A stretch of DNA of 64,000 bases from the NCBI RefSeq assembly GCF_003012935.1, contig NZ_PUDR01000002.1, positions 62,001 through 126,000 on the forward strand. Reading direction: 5' to 3'. The DNA comes from Pannonibacter carbonis. Lineage in GTDB: Bacteria; Pseudomonadota; Alphaproteobacteria; Rhizobiales; Stappiaceae. Below the pieces are notes generated by a model that did not search any database, was not told the origin of the DNA, and was given only the letters and a program-made list of their open reading frames with translations. This document shows positions 43,334 to 52,866 of the stretch, piece by piece. Made by a program: the position numbers and the translations under genes. The stretch's first letter is position 1, and the number at the start of each line of letters is the position of its first letter.

Positions 43334-44989
43334 ATGGCAAATTCAAAAGCCAAGCTGATTACGCTCGAGGAAGGTGGCTTTGCGCTTTTCCTCGTGCTGC
43401 TGGCCTTCGCCTGCCTGATTGTGGCGGGGAAGACATATGACCAGGTGATGGCGTTCCACACGTCCTTCGGTGCGCTTTGCGCGGCCGCTGGTGCGTTCGT
43501 CATCTTCAAGAACTATTTCGCTGACGGCGGTGAGCCGATCCCTCAGGAGATCGACGGCAAGCCGAACTACAACATGGGGCCGGTCAAGTTCGGCTCCGTC
43601 GCTGCCATGTTCTGGGGCATCGCCGGCTTCACGGTCGGTCTGATCATCGCGCTTCAGCTGGCCTGGCCCGCACTGAACTTCGACCTGCCCTGGACCAACT
43701 TCGGCCGCCTGCGTCCGTTGCACACCTCCGCCGTGATCTTTGCCTTCGGCGGCAACGTGCTGCTGGCAACGTCCATGTATGTTGTACAGCGCACCTCACG
43801 TGCGCGCATGCCAGGCCAGATCCTGCCCTGGTTCGTGATCCTTGGCTACAACGCCTTCATCGTCATTGCCGGCACGGGCTACCTGCTGGGCGCGACGCAG
43901 GGCAAGGAATACGCCGAGCCGGAATGGTATGCCGACCTGTGGCTGACCATCGTCTGGGTTGCGTATCTGATGCTGTTCCTCGGTACGCTCTGGAAGCGCA
44001 AGGAACCGCACATCTACGTTGCCAACTGGTTCTACCTGGCTTTCATCGTCACCATCGCGATGCTGCACCTGGTCAACAACGCCACCATTCCGGTGTCGGT
44101 GTTCGGAACCAAGTCCTACATCGCCTGGGCTGGCGTGCAGGACGCCATGGTGCAGTGGTGGTACGGCCATAACGCCGTGGGCTTCTTCCTGACCGCCGGC
44201 TTCCTGGCCATCATGTACTACTTCGTGCCGAAGCGTGCCGAACGGCCGGTCTACTCCTACCGTCTGTCGATCGTGCACTTCTGGGCCCTGATCTTCATCT
44301 ACATCTGGGCCGGTCCCCATCACCTCCACTACACGGCGCTGCCGCAGTGGGCCTCGACCTTGGGTGCGACCTTCTCGATCATCCTGTGGATGCCGTCCTG
44401 GGGTGGCATGATCAACGGCCTGATGACGCTCTCGGGCGCCTGGGACAAGCTGCGCACGGATCCGGTCCTGCGCATGATGGTGGTGTCCGTCGCCTTCTAC
44501 GGCATGTCGACCTTCGAAGGTCCGCTGATGTCGCTGCGCTCGGTCAACTCGCTGTCGCACTACACCGACTGGACCATTGGCCATGTGCACTCGGGTGCGC
44601 TCGGCTGGGTGGGCTACATCTCCTTCGGTGCGCTCTACTGCCTCATTCCGTGGCTGTGGAACAAGAAGAGCCTGTATTCACTGAAGCTGGTGAACTGGCA
44701 CTTCTGGCTCTCCACCATGGGCATCGTGCTCTACATCTGCGCGATGTGGGTGTCCGGCATCATGCAGGGTCTGATGTGGCGTGCCTACGACAAGATGGGC
44801 TTCCTCGAATACTCGTTCATCGAGACTGTCGATGCGATGTTCCCCTTCTACGTCATCCGTGCCCTTGGCGGTGCCCTGTTCGTGCTCGGCGCTCTCATCA
44901 TGGCCTACAATCTTTGGATGACCGTTCGTCATGGCGAGGCAGAAGTTGCCGAACGCCAGTCGGGCGGCGCCCTGGCCCCGGCCGAATAA
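43334..44989 (+). CDS. ccoN: cbb3-type cytochrome c oxidase subunit I
   Basis: 551 aa from the ATG at 43334 ([15 protein letters not shown]), with GGGGCGGAAGA before it; the frame is open further back. It is the catalytic subunit with 12-14 membrane helices. Heme and CuB ligand regions are visible: [13 protein letters not shown] (low-spin heme His), [19 protein letters not shown] (CuB His and the tyrosine area), [19 protein letters not shown] (two CuB His), and [13 protein letters not shown] (high-spin and low-spin heme His). The enzyme reduces O2 with high affinity and pumps protons. It is the first gene of the ccoNOQP operon. Confidence 0.97.
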   Translation: MANSKAKLITLEEGGFALFLVLLAFACLIVAGKTYDQVMAFHTSFGALCAAAGAFVIFKNYFADGGEPIPQEIDGKPNYNMGPVKFGSVAAMFWGIAGFTVGLIIALQLAWPALNFDLPWTNFGRLRPLHTSAVIFAFGGNVLLATSMYVVQRTSRARMPGQILPWFVILGYNAFIVIAGTGYLLGATQGKEYAEPEWYADLWLTIVWVAYLMLFLGTLWKRKEPHIYVANWFYLAFIVTIAMLHLVNNATIPVSVFGTKSYIAWAGVQDAMVQWWYGHNAVGFFLTAGFLAIMYYFVPKRAERPVYSYRLSIVHFWALIFIYIWAGPHHLHYTALPQWASTLGATFSIILWMPSWGGMINGLMTLSGAWDKLRTDPVLRMMVVSVAFYGMSTFEGPLMSLRSVNSLSHYTDWTIGHVHSGALGWVGYISFGALYCLIPWLWNKKSLYSLKLVNWHFWLSTMGIVLYICAMWVSGIMQGLMWRAYDKMGFLEYSFIETVDAMFPFYVIRALGGALFVLGALIMAYNLWMTVRHGEAEVAERQSGGALAPAE

Positions 44990-45002
44990 GGGGAGGCGAG
45001 AC

Positions 45003-45737
45003 ATGTCTGCTTGGAACAAACACGAAGTCTTCGAGAAGAACTCGATGATCCTGCTGGTTGGCATCCTGGTGATGGTTGCCATTGGTGGCCTGGTCGAGAT
45101 CGTCCCGCTCTTCTATCTGAAGAGCACCATTGAAAAGGTGACGGGCATGCGGCCCTACACCCCGCTCGAGCTTGCCGGGCGCAACATCTACATCCGCGAA
45201 GGCTGCTACCTCTGCCATTCGCAGATGATCCGGCCGATGCGTGACGAACTGGAACGCTACGGCCACTACTCGCTGGCGGCGGAGTCGATGTACGACCACC
45301 CGTTCCAGTGGGGCTCCAAGCGTACGGGCCCGGATCTGGCCCGCGTCGGAGGCAAGTACTCGGACGAATGGCATCGCGATCATCTGGTAGACCCGCGCGC
45401 CGTCGTCCCGGAATCCATCATGCCGGGCTATCCGTTCCTGCTCGAGGCCAAGGTTGAGACCCGTGGCATTGCGGACCATCTGAAGGCCAACGTTATCGTC
45501 GGCGTGCCCTATACGGACGCCATGGTCGAGAACGCGGCCGCTGACATGGCGGCCCAGGCCAACCCCGACAGTGACGGCGTTGATGCGTTCCTCGAACGTT
45601 ATCCCAATGCCCTGGTCCGCGACTTCGATGGCAATCCGAAGGCCGTCACCGAGATGGATGCACTGGTCGCCTACCTGCAGATGCTCGGTACGCTGGTGGA
45701 CTTCTCGATCTACGACAACAAGGCCGACCTGCGCTGA
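45003..45737 (+). CDS. ccoO: cbb3-type cytochrome c oxidase subunit II
   Basis: 244 aa from the ATG at 45003, which has GGGGAGGCGAGAC in front. One N-terminal membrane anchor ([27 protein letters not shown]) is followed by a periplasmic monoheme cytochrome c domain. The heme motif is CYLCH at residues 68-72, and a distal methionine is probably in the [11 protein letters not shown] segment. It passes electrons from CcoP to CcoN. Thirteen bases separate it from ccoN. Confidence 0.97.
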   Translation: MSAWNKHEVFEKNSMILLVGILVMVAIGGLVEIVPLFYLKSTIEKVTGMRPYTPLELAGRNIYIREGCYLCHSQMIRPMRDELERYGHYSLAAESMYDHPFQWGSKRTGPDLARVGGKYSDEWHRDHLVDPRAVVPESIMPGYPFLLEAKVETRGIADHLKANVIVGVPYTDAMVENAAADMAAQANPDSDGVDAFLERYPNALVRDFDGNPKAVTEMDALVAYLQMLGTLVDFSIYDNKADLR

Positions 45738-45747
45738 GGAGACGACG

Positions 45748-45903
45748 ATGAACGAGACTTACACCTCGCTGGCCGCCTTCGCCCAGACCTGGGGGCTCCT
45801 CTACTTCGTGCTCATGTTTGCACTGGTGGTTGCCTATGTGGCCTGGCCGAATAACCGGAAACAGTTCGAAGACGCCGCCCAAATCCCGTTTCGGGAGGAT
45901 TGA
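45748..45903 (+). CDS. ccoQ: cbb3-type cytochrome c oxidase subunit IV
   Basis: 51 aa. One membrane helix (GLLYFVLMFALVVAYVAW) is followed by PNNRKQFEDAAQIPFRED, the standard CcoQ tail. It stabilises the oxidase complex, especially the CcoP interaction. GAGGAGACGACG precedes the ATG. It lies 10 bp after ccoO and 3 bp before ccoP. Confidence 0.95.
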   Translation: MNETYTSLAAFAQTWGLLYFVLMFALVVAYVAWPNNRKQFEDAAQIPFRED

Positions 45904-45906
45904 TCC

Positions 45907-46785
45907 ATGACTGACACGCACAAGAAGGAAGTCGACGCGCTCTCGGGCGTGGAGACGACGGGCCACGAATGGGATGGCTTGAGGGAATTGAACAATCCAC
46001 TGCCGAAATGGTGGCTCTACGTCTTCTACGCCTGCATTGTCTGGGCGATTGGCTACTGGATTGTCTATCCGTCCTGGCCGTTGCTCTCGAGCTACACCAC
46101 AGGCGTCATGGGCAACAGCCAGCGTGCCGATGCGCTGGCGGCTGTTGACGCCGGCCGGGCAGCACGGGCCGAAATCGGCACGAAGCTGGTCGATGCCACG
46201 CTGGAGGATATTTCCTCCACGCCGGCTCTCCTGGACTTTGCCATGGCGAACGGCAGGGCCGCATTCGGTGACAACTGCTCGGCCTGTCACGGGTCGGGCG
46301 GCACCGGGTTTGTTGGCTATCCTAACCTGCAGGACGACGGCTGGATCTGGGGCGGAACCCTGGATGACATCCACACCACGCTGAAATACGGCATTCGCTC
46401 CGGTCACGACGAAGCCCGTATCGGTGAAATGCCGGCCTATGGTCGCGATGAACTGCTCGAGAAGGACCAGATTACACAGGTGGCGAATTTCGTCGCCTCG
46501 AAGGCTGGTCTTGAAACCGAAGCCGGCGTCGATCTGGCGGCCGGTGAAGTTGTCTACCAGGAGAACTGCGCCGCCTGTCACGGTGAAGACCTGAAAGGCT
46601 TGCGCGAAGTCGGTGCCCCGAACCTGGTGGGTGCCAACTATCTCTACGGGAAGTCTCTGGCAGCCATCAAGGCGCAGATCAACAACCCGCGTGCAGGCGT
46701 CATGCCGGCCTGGGAAGGCCGTCTCGACCCGGCCACGGTGAAATCCCTTGCTGTCTATGTCCACTCCTTCGGCGGCGGCGAGTAA
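45907..46785 (+). CDS. ccoP: cbb3-type cytochrome c oxidase subunit III (diheme)
   Basis: 292 aa. The N-terminal domain is EVDALSGVETTGHEWDGLRELNNPLPKWW, the usual CcoP opening. One transmembrane helix follows (LYVFYACIVWAIGYWIVYPSW). Two cytochrome c domains carry CSACH at residues 124-128 and CAACH at 221-225. It accepts electrons from cytochrome c and feeds CcoO. It ends the ccoNOQP operon; the next gene starts 169 bp later behind its own FixK-like box and a strong hairpin. Confidence 0.97.
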   Translation: MTDTHKKEVDALSGVETTGHEWDGLRELNNPLPKWWLYVFYACIVWAIGYWIVYPSWPLLSSYTTGVMGNSQRADALAAVDAGRAARAEIGTKLVDATLEDISSTPALLDFAMANGRAAFGDNCSACHGSGGTGFVGYPNLQDDGWIWGGTLDDIHTTLKYGIRSGHDEARIGEMPAYGRDELLEKDQITQVANFVASKAGLETEAGVDLAAGEVVYQENCAACHGEDLKGLREVGAPNLVGANYLYGKSLAAIKAQINNPRAGVMPAWEGRLDPATVKSLAVYVHSFGGGE

Positions 46786-46816
46786 GGGGGCTTGTCACCA
46801 GACACGGTGTCGCAGG

Positions 46817-46830
46817 TTGATCGGCCTCAA
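46817..46830 (+). promoter_or_regulatory. FixK/FNR-like box upstream of ccoGHIS
   Basis: TTGATCGGCCTCAA fits TTGA-N6-TCAA and has the same single deviation (CTCAA for ATCAA) as the hemN box. It is 125-138 bp before the ccoG start. If used, transcription would begin near 46865, just before the hairpin at 46877. Confidence 0.55.
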
Positions 46831-46876
46831 GGCCAGCCAGCCGGCACCGGACTAGAGTGACAGCCACGAGCAAGAG

Positions 46877-46901
46877 CCGGGTCGGCCTGCCGCCGACCCG
46901 G
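46877..46901 (+). other. Strong hairpin between ccoP and ccoG
   Basis: A perfect 10-bp stem (CCGGGTCGGC / GCCGACCCGG) with a 5-base loop and no T tract. It could protect the 3' end of ccoNOQP mRNA, set a partial stop, or fold in the ccoG leader. Confidence 0.55.
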
Positions 46902-46954
46902 GAACCTTCCCGGGGTCCGTTGGGGCCGGCCCTGGACAGGAAAAGGACGGAACA

Positions 46955-48412
46955 ATGCGTGTCGAGCCAGACGCCGCATCAGGCGGCAACGAGCCAGAAG
47001 AGTGGTTTGCCTCTGCGAAGAAGATTTATCCCATGGCAACTCATGGGACCTTCCGGCGGATCAAGTGGGCGCTGCTTTTCATAACGCTCGGCCTTTACTA
47101 TTTCCTGCCATTCATCCGCTGGGACCGTGGGCCCAATGCGCCTGATCAGGCTATTCTCATCGATCTGGAGGGCCGGCGCGCCTATTTCTTCTTCATCGAG
47201 ATCTGGCCGCAGGAAGTCTACTACCTCACGGGGCTCCTGATCATTGCCGCGCTCGCCCTGTTCCTGATGAATGCCGTCGCCGGCCGCATCTGGTGCGGCT
47301 ACCTGTGCCCGCAGACGGTCTGGACGGACCTGTTCATGTGGGTCGAACGCAAGATCGAGGGGGATCGTCGTGAGCGGATTGCGCTCGACAAGGCACCCAT
47401 GAGCCTGTCCAAGCTGGCCAAGCGCACCGCAAAGCATACGTCCTGGCTGATGATTGCCTGGTGGACGGGCGGTGCCTGGGTGCTCTATTTCTCCGACGCA
47501 CCGACCCTCGTCTATGACCTTGCGACCTTCCAGGCGCCCTGGGCAGCCTATCTCTGGATCGCCATCCTGACCGCGACGACCTATCTCCTCGCTGGCTTCA
47601 TGCGCGAGCAGGTCTGCATTTACATGTGCCCCTGGCCGCGCATCCAGGCGGCCCTGACCGATGAGAAGGCGCTCAACGTCACTTATCGCTGGGATCGCGG
47701 CGAGCCGCGTGGCCCCTTGAAGCGCAACAAGGAACTGGCGGAGCAGGGGCTTCCGGCAGGGGACTGTATCGACTGCGCCCAGTGCTATCATGTCTGCCCG
47801 ACTGGCGTTGACATCCGGGGCGGCCTGCAACTTGACTGCATCCAGTGCGGCCTGTGCATCGATGCCTGCGACAACGTCATGACGAAGGTGGGCAAGCCGA
47901 CAGGCCTGATCGGCTACGATACGGATGAAAACATCCAGCGGCGTCTGGATGGCAAGGATCCGGTCTATGAGATCGTCCGTCCCCGCACGGTCATCTATGC
48001 GGCGGTGATTGCCATTGCCGGCGCCATCATGCTCTACGCGCTGCTGACCCGCGATTTTGCCGGGATCAGCACCCTGCATGACCGCAACCCGATCTTTGTC
48101 ACTCAGAACGATGGCAGCATCCGCAATGGCTTCACGGTTCGCCTGATGAACAAGCGGACGCATGATCGCAGCTTCCTGCTCAATGTCGAAGGCATGCCCG
48201 CCGGCTCGCGCATCGAGGCTGTCGGTATCGATCACTATTTCGAGGGGCGGCCCTATGTGGTGGTCGGCCCGGATCAGACCCGGGAAATCCGTGTTCTGGT
48301 CTATTCGCCGCAAGACATGAAACTGCCGTCCTCGACCCCGATCACGTTCCGCCTGACTGACACGGTGATGGGCGAGGTGGTCACCACCAAAGACTTCTTC
48401 AAGGCACCCTGA
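46955..48412 (+). CDS. ccoG: Cytochrome c oxidase accessory protein CcoG (FixG)
   Basis: 485 aa with five or so membrane helices. Two ferredoxin-type 4Fe-4S motifs lie in CIDCAQCYHVCP (Cys271, 274, 277, 281) and CIQCGLCIDACD (Cys295, 298, 301, 305), and there is a NapH-like GRIWCGYLCPQTVWTDLFMWVE segment. The C-terminal part is an Ig-like FixG domain. CcoG is a copper reductase that helps deliver Cu to the CuB site of CcoN. AAAAGGACGGAACA precedes the ATG. First gene of ccoGHIS. Confidence 0.96.
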   Translation: MRVEPDAASGGNEPEEWFASAKKIYPMATHGTFRRIKWALLFITLGLYYFLPFIRWDRGPNAPDQAILIDLEGRRAYFFFIEIWPQEVYYLTGLLIIAALALFLMNAVAGRIWCGYLCPQTVWTDLFMWVERKIEGDRRERIALDKAPMSLSKLAKRTAKHTSWLMIAWWTGGAWVLYFSDAPTLVYDLATFQAPWAAYLWIAILTATTYLLAGFMREQVCIYMCPWPRIQAALTDEKALNVTYRWDRGEPRGPLKRNKELAEQGLPAGDCIDCAQCYHVCPTGVDIRGGLQLDCIQCGLCIDACDNVMTKVGKPTGLIGYDTDENIQRRLDGKDPVYEIVRPRTVIYAAVIAIAGAIMLYALLTRDFAGISTLHDRNPIFVTQNDGSIRNGFTVRLMNKRTHDRSFLLNVEGMPAGSRIEAVGIDHYFEGRPYVVVGPDQTREIRVLVYSPQDMKLPSSTPITFRLTDTVMGEVVTTKDFFKAP

Positions 48413-48424
48413 AGGGAGGGAGCA

Positions 48425-48973
48425 ATGACCATGAACAGCACAGCTACTGCTGCAGCACTGGCTTCGGCACCGAACTCCGGCAAAGGCGGAAAGCCCTTCA
48501 CCGGGCGGACTATCCTCTACTGGGTTCTCGGCTTCTTCGGTGTGATCTTTGCGGCCAACGCGGTCTTTCTCTACTATGCTATCGGGACATTTCCGGGCAC
48601 GGTGGTCGACAGTTCTTACAAGGCCGGCCTTGCCTTCAACGGCGAGGTTGCCGCAGCCAAGGCCCAGGCCGACCGTGGCTGGCAGGTTGCAGCCCATCTC
48701 GATCGAAGCACGGACGGCGCAGCCCGGATTACGGTGACTGCCCGCGATGGCGCCGCAGCTCCGCTCGCAGGTCTCGTCTTCACGGCCAGGCTCTCCCACC
48801 CGACAGCCGCAGGGCTTGACCAGACGATCGCGCTCGCCCCGCTGGAGGACGGCCGCTACACCGGTGTTACGCCCGGGCCGCTTGCCGCCGGCAACTGGAA
48901 CATGGTGATCGAGGCCGAAGGGGCGGAAGGCCGCCTGTTCCGGTCGGAAAACCGGTTGTTCCTGAAGGAGTGA
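48425..48973 (+). CDS. ccoH: FixH family protein (CcoH)
   Basis: 182 aa (or 180 from the second ATG). One membrane helix is visible at about residues 33-55 (ILYWVLGFFGVIFAANAVFLYYA), followed by the FixH periplasmic domain with SSYKAGLAFNGEVAAAKAQADRGW. It is needed for late assembly and stability of the cbb3 oxidase. It lies 12 bp after ccoG behind GAAGGGAGGGAGCA, and about 46 bp before the copper ATPase gene. Confidence 0.94.
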   Translation: MTMNSTATAAALASAPNSGKGGKPFTGRTILYWVLGFFGVIFAANAVFLYYAIGTFPGTVVDSSYKAGLAFNGEVAAAKAQADRGWQVAAHLDRSTDGAARITVTARDGAAAPLAGLVFTARLSHPTAAGLDQTIALAPLEDGRYTGVTPGPLAAGNWNMVIEAEGAEGRLFRSENRLFLKE

Positions 48974-49019
48974 TCCTTCTTCTGACCTGACAACGCGAGT
49001 GCACGGCAAGAGGACGGCT

Positions 49020-51230
49020 ATGACGGTGCATATGCGAGACTGGGATGCCTTTGTCACGCCAGCGGCGGACGGCGGCGTCCATATGGACCTGGCGGTGGAG
49101 GGCATCACCTGCGCCGCCTGTATGGGAGAGATCGAGCGCGGTCTGGCCCAGCTGCCTGGTGTCACAAGGGCGCGCCTCAACCTCACCAGCCATAGGCTGG
49201 CCGTGGACTGGGACGCCGAGCAGACGCCTGCCGATCTCATCGTCTCCACGCTCGACCATATGGGCTATCGCGCCCATCCCTTCGATCCGGCCGCCCAGAA
49301 GGCGCGCGAGGATCGCTCAGGGCGCGAGTTGCTGCGCGCCATTGGCGTGTCCGGCTTTGCCTCCATGAACATCATGCTGATGTCCGTGTCGGTGTGGTCC
49401 GGCAATGTCACGGACATTACCGATGAGACGCGCGACCTGTTCCATTGGGTCTCGGCGCTGATCGCCCTTCCGGCGGTCGCCTATGCCATCCGCCCGTTCC
49501 TGCGCAGCGCGCTTGCTGCCATTCGCGGGCACCGTCTCAACATGGATGTGCCGATCTGCATCGGCGTGTCGCTGGCCGTCGGCCTTTCGGTCATCCAGAC
49601 CCTGCAGAGCCAGCATCATGCCTATTTTGAATCGGCAACGATGCTGCTCTTCTTCCTGCTGGTCGGGCGCTATCTCGATCACAACATGCGCGGACGCACC
49701 AGATCGCTCGCCGAAAACATCGCGGCTTTGAAGGCTGAAGTCGCCGCACGCATCGCCCCCGATGGCACCGTGCGGGAAGTCCCGCTGTCCAAGATCGAAC
49801 CGGGTGACCGGGTGCTGGTGACCGCCGGCGAGCGCATTCCCGTCGACGGCGTTATCGATGTCGGCCAGTCCGAAGTCGACCAGAGCCTGGTGACCGGCGA
49901 AACCGCGCTTGCGCCGGTTGGACCAGGCACGCGGGTTTATGCCGGCACGCTCAATGCTGACGGCGTGCTGGAAATCCGTGTTTCGGCGGCCTCCGGAGCA
50001 ACCCTGCTGGACGAGGTCAACCGCCTTCTGGAAGCCGCCGGTCAGGCAAAGTCCCGTTATGTGGTTCTCGCCGACCGTGCCGCCTCGATGTATTCGCCCA
50101 TCGTCCATGCAGCCGCGCTGACAACTTTCCTCGGCTGGACGCTTTATGGTCTTGGCTGGCAGCCATCCCTGATCATCGCCATCTCGGTGCTGATCATCAC
50201 GTGCCCCTGCGCACTCGGGCTTGCCATTCCGGCCGTGCAGGTCGTGGCGTCGGGGCTGCTGTTCCGCGCCGGCGTACTGATCCATTCCGGGGATGCCATC
50301 GAGCGGCTGGCCGCTGCCGACACCATCGTCTTCGACAAGACCGGCACCTTGACCCTGGCGCAGCCTGAATTGCTCGAGCCTGTTGACGACGCCGATCAGG
50401 ATCTGGCCGTGGCCGGCCGGCTGGCCCTTTCCAGTCGCCATCCGCTGGCCCTGGCACTTGCACGGGCAACCGGAGCGAGCCATCCGCTGGGCGGTGTCCA
50501 GGAAACCACTGGCGCGGGCGTCGAGGCGTCGCAAGATGGACAGACTGTTCGCCTTGGCAGTCCGGCTTTTTGCGGGGTGTCGGAGGCCCGGGTGGCCGAA
50601 CTGCTCGAGCGCCATGGCGATGCGTCTCTACTGGCGTTTCGCGTCGGCACCGAACCGGCCCGCCTGATCCCGATGCGTCAGAGCCTTCGTCCCGATGCGA
50701 AGCAGGTGATCTCGCTTTTGCAGTCTCGCGGTTACCGGATTGAAATCCTCTCCGGAGACCGTTCCGGTGCCGTAGAAGCCGCCGCGATGGCATTGGGCGT
50801 CACCCACTGGCGTGCCGGCATGACACCCGCCGACAAGATCGCCCGCCTCGATCAATTGAAGGCCGAGGGAGCCACTGTTCTGATGGTGGGGGATGGTTTG
50901 AACGATGCCCCGGCCTTGGCTGGTGCTCATGTGTCCTTGTCACCGGTGACTGCTGTTCATCTCAGCCAGGCAGCTGCGGATGCTGTCTTCCTTGGCGATG
51001 CGCTTGCCCCGGTTGCTGATGCCTTGTTGATTTCGCGCAGGGCAAAGGCAGTCATGATGGAGAACCTCTGGATCTCGGTCATCTACAACCTGATTGCCGT
51101 GCCTATTGCCGTCGCAGGGTTTGTCACGCCGCTGGTCGCGGCAGCCGCCATGTCCGGGTCCTCCCTGATCGTGACGGCAAACGCATTGCGGCTCCGTCTT
51201 CTGCGCAGTCGAGCACGCATAGATGGGTAA
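49020..51230 (+). CDS. ccoI: Copper-translocating P-type ATPase CcoI (FixI)
   Basis: 736 aa from the ATG at 49020 with AGAGGACGGCT in front (a GTG at 48999 is possible). The order is heavy-metal-associated domain with CAAC at Cys31-Cys34, transmembrane helices, the CPC ion-binding motif at 395-397 (ITCPCALGLAIP), phosphorylated Asp439 in DKTGTLT, HP-type and GDGLNDAPAL motifs. CopA2-type ATPases export Cu+ to the periplasm for assembly of the cbb3 CuB site and do not give copper resistance. It belongs to ccoGHIS. Confidence 0.96.
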   Translation: MTVHMRDWDAFVTPAADGGVHMDLAVEGITCAACMGEIERGLAQLPGVTRARLNLTSHRLAVDWDAEQTPADLIVSTLDHMGYRAHPFDPAAQKAREDRSGRELLRAIGVSGFASMNIMLMSVSVWSGNVTDITDETRDLFHWVSALIALPAVAYAIRPFLRSALAAIRGHRLNMDVPICIGVSLAVGLSVIQTLQSQHHAYFESATMLLFFLLVGRYLDHNMRGRTRSLAENIAALKAEVAARIAPDGTVREVPLSKIEPGDRVLVTAGERIPVDGVIDVGQSEVDQSLVTGETALAPVGPGTRVYAGTLNADGVLEIRVSAASGATLLDEVNRLLEAAGQAKSRYVVLADRAASMYSPIVHAAALTTFLGWTLYGLGWQPSLIIAISVLIITCPCALGLAIPAVQVVASGLLFRAGVLIHSGDAIERLAAADTIVFDKTGTLTLAQPELLEPVDDADQDLAVAGRLALSSRHPLALALARATGASHPLGGVQETTGAGVEASQDGQTVRLGSPAFCGVSEARVAELLERHGDASLLAFRVGTEPARLIPMRQSLRPDAKQVISLLQSRGYRIEILSGDRSGAVEAAAMALGVTHWRAGMTPADKIARLDQLKAEGATVLMVGDGLNDAPALAGAHVSLSPVTAVHLSQAAADAVFLGDALAPVADALLISRRAKAVMMENLWISVIYNLIAVPIAVAGFVTPLVAAAAMSGSSLIVTANALRLRLLRSRARIDG

Positions 51231-51387
51231 CACCTGATCGGCGCAAGCCTCGCGAAAGCTCTGCGGCCAAGGATTGCCTGGTGAAGCAGGCACTTGCGAT
51301 ACATAGTGGAACGAGTGGAAGGGGCGGGGCAGTCAGGAGATTGGTGAGACAGGACCCTGAAGGCCTGGAGCCTGTGGAGTAAGAACC

Positions 51388-51567
51388 GTGGAAGTGCTGC
51401 TTTATCTCATTCCCGTCGCCGTCAGCCTGGGTGCGCTCGGCTTGGTCGGTTTTCTCTGGTCTCTGAAATCCGGTCAGTATGACGATCTGGAGGGGGCCAA
51501 GTGGCGGGTTCTGTCAGATGATGATCTGCCGGAGGACCAGCAATCGGGAAAAATGCCGGACGCGTAA
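51388..51567 (+). CDS. ccoS: cbb3-type oxidase assembly protein CcoS
   Basis: 59 aa starting with a GTG (VEVLLYLIPVAVSLGALGLV). A single membrane helix precedes the family hallmark FLWSLKSGQYDDLEGAKWRVL. Small CcoS proteins are required for inserting heme and copper cofactors into the cbb3 oxidase. It starts 157 bp past ccoI, further than usual, but completes the ccoGHIS set. Confidence 0.93.
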   Translation: MEVLLYLIPVAVSLGALGLVGFLWSLKSGQYDDLEGAKWRVLSDDDLPEDQQSGKMPDA

Positions 51568-51596
51568 CGCCGACCGCCAGACGCTGGCGACGTGGG

Positions 51597-51785
51597 TCAG
51601 CCGATCAAGGTGGACAGCATCATGCTGGCCGAAACGACAATCAAGGCGACGCCGGACAGCAAAAGGGTGTTCTCGCGCATGGGAAACTGTGCGGACGACA
51701 CGGGGCGCACCTCGAAGGGAGTGCCGAAATTCACTGCCTGCGTCTTGCTCTGGCGACCGATGGTGCGCATGGCTTGCTCCGACAT
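51597..51785 (-). CDS. Small single-helix membrane protein, unknown
   Basis: 62 aa. The N-terminal ~38 residues are hydrophilic, and a membrane helix (NTLLLSGVALIVVSASMMLSTLIG) ends the protein. CAGGG lies upstream of the ATG at a fair distance. It converges on ccoS with 29 bp between. I recognise no family. The clean hydrophobic block and codon use make it plausible, but a chance ORF is not excluded. Confidence 0.5.
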   Translation of the reverse strand: MSEQAMRTIGRQSKTQAVNFGTPFEVRPVSSAQFPMRENTLLLSGVALIVVSASMMLSTLIG

Positions 51786-52294
51786 GGTTATACCCTGAAC
51801 ATCCGTATTTTTGCTGTTCGTGTGAGCAACGTTGTAGGCCGGATTTTTGAAGGGGCAGTTAAGTCATATCGCTGTAATGTGTTAATCCCTGTAAACTTTA
51901 CTGAGTGTTAAATTCTTTCCGAGCAAATTAATGCCAAGTGATGCCGACTTTTGTATCTGATTGAAATTCAATTGATTTCCGCAGCTTTGGTTCTGCGGCA
52001 GACGCGCATGTCTTTTTGGTTGAATGCAGTCGCAGCGGTGCTGGCGACTGTCTTTTACGGAAAATGGCTCCCTTCCATGGTCCATCCCTTAATGGATCCC
52101 GCTCCTATGTTAAGATCTGGAATTGAAGGTCGCGGATATCTCGATTTCCGAGCGGCAGCTTTCTTGTGTGACTTTTCGAGAGCGTGAACAACGTGATCTG
52201 AACAGCTGGAAAACACGCAACTCGCGAGAAACAATGCACTAACCCTCTTTTCACGGTTTCCCGGTAAGACTCTGGCTCTGAACTGGAGGTCCTG
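51786..52294. other. AT-rich non-coding interval
   Basis: 509 bp without a convincing gene, markedly richer in A+T than the flanks. It contains six TTAA words (near 51859, 51882, 51908, 51928, 52089 and 52110), but none spaced as the TTAA-N7-TTAA CtrA box. It must hold the promoters of the small membrane protein gene and of the receiver gene at 52295. Confidence 0.5.
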
Positions 52295-52852
52295 GTGAGC
52301 GTAGATCTGGCTTCGCTGACATTTTTGCTTGTGGAGGATAGCGCCTACATGCGCACGATCCTTCGCACGATGCTGCAGGGCTTTGGAGCCCGGCGTATCG
52401 TCGAGGCCGAAGACGGGGCATCCGGTCTGGAAGCCATGGACCGGGCAAACCCGGATGTCCTCATTCTGGACTGGGTTATGCCCATTCTGGACGGCGCGGA
52501 CATGGTGCGCATGATCCGCACTTCCAACAATCCCTTCGCCTATATCCCGATCATCATGGTCACCGGACATACAGAGCGCAGCCGCATCATCGAAGCGCGC
52601 CGTCTGGGTGTCCATGAGTTGCTGTCAAAGCCGATTTCCGCAAAGGCGCTGTATCAGCGGGTGTCGAACGTGATCATGAACCCGCGTGATTTCGTCAAGA
52701 CTCCCAGCTACTTCGGCCCTGCGCCGCGCGAGATCCGCAACCGCCAGAAAATCTGGCAGGGCGGGGTCCGGCCGCCGGAAATGCGCAAGCCGGGTGCCAC
52801 TACTCCTCCCACGGACACCGGCGACGAGAACGAGACGCTCGCCATCGGCTAA
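52295..52852 (+). CDS. CheY-like receiver protein with basic C-terminal extension
   Basis: 185 aa from a GTG with GGAGGTCCTG before it. The receiver (about 8-130) has FLLVEDSAYMRTIL, phospho-acceptor Asp59 in LILDWVMPILDG, MVTGHTE and SKPIS. After it comes a ~50-residue extension with PSYFGPAPREIRNRQKIWQGGVRPPEMRK, positively charged, then an acidic tail. The family is common in Alphaproteobacteria as an orphan regulator without a DNA-binding domain. It may act by protein contact, perhaps in chemotaxis or development, but the partner is unknown. Confidence 0.88.
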   Translation: MSVDLASLTFLLVEDSAYMRTILRTMLQGFGARRIVEAEDGASGLEAMDRANPDVLILDWVMPILDGADMVRMIRTSNNPFAYIPIIMVTGHTERSRIIEARRLGVHELLSKPISAKALYQRVSNVIMNPRDFVKTPSYFGPAPREIRNRQKIWQGGVRPPEMRKPGATTPPTDTGDENETLAIG

Positions 52853-52866
52853 GCATTTCGTCGTCG

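Noticed and set aside
51940-51980. TTGAAATTCAA and TTGATTT as a possible FixK box before the receiver gene at 52295.
   Set aside because: The half-sites have the wrong spacing; TTGA-N6-TCAA is not met.
51850-52120. CtrA binding sites, because TTAA occurs six times.
   Set aside because: None is in the TTAA-N7-TTAA arrangement; AT-rich DNA explains the words.
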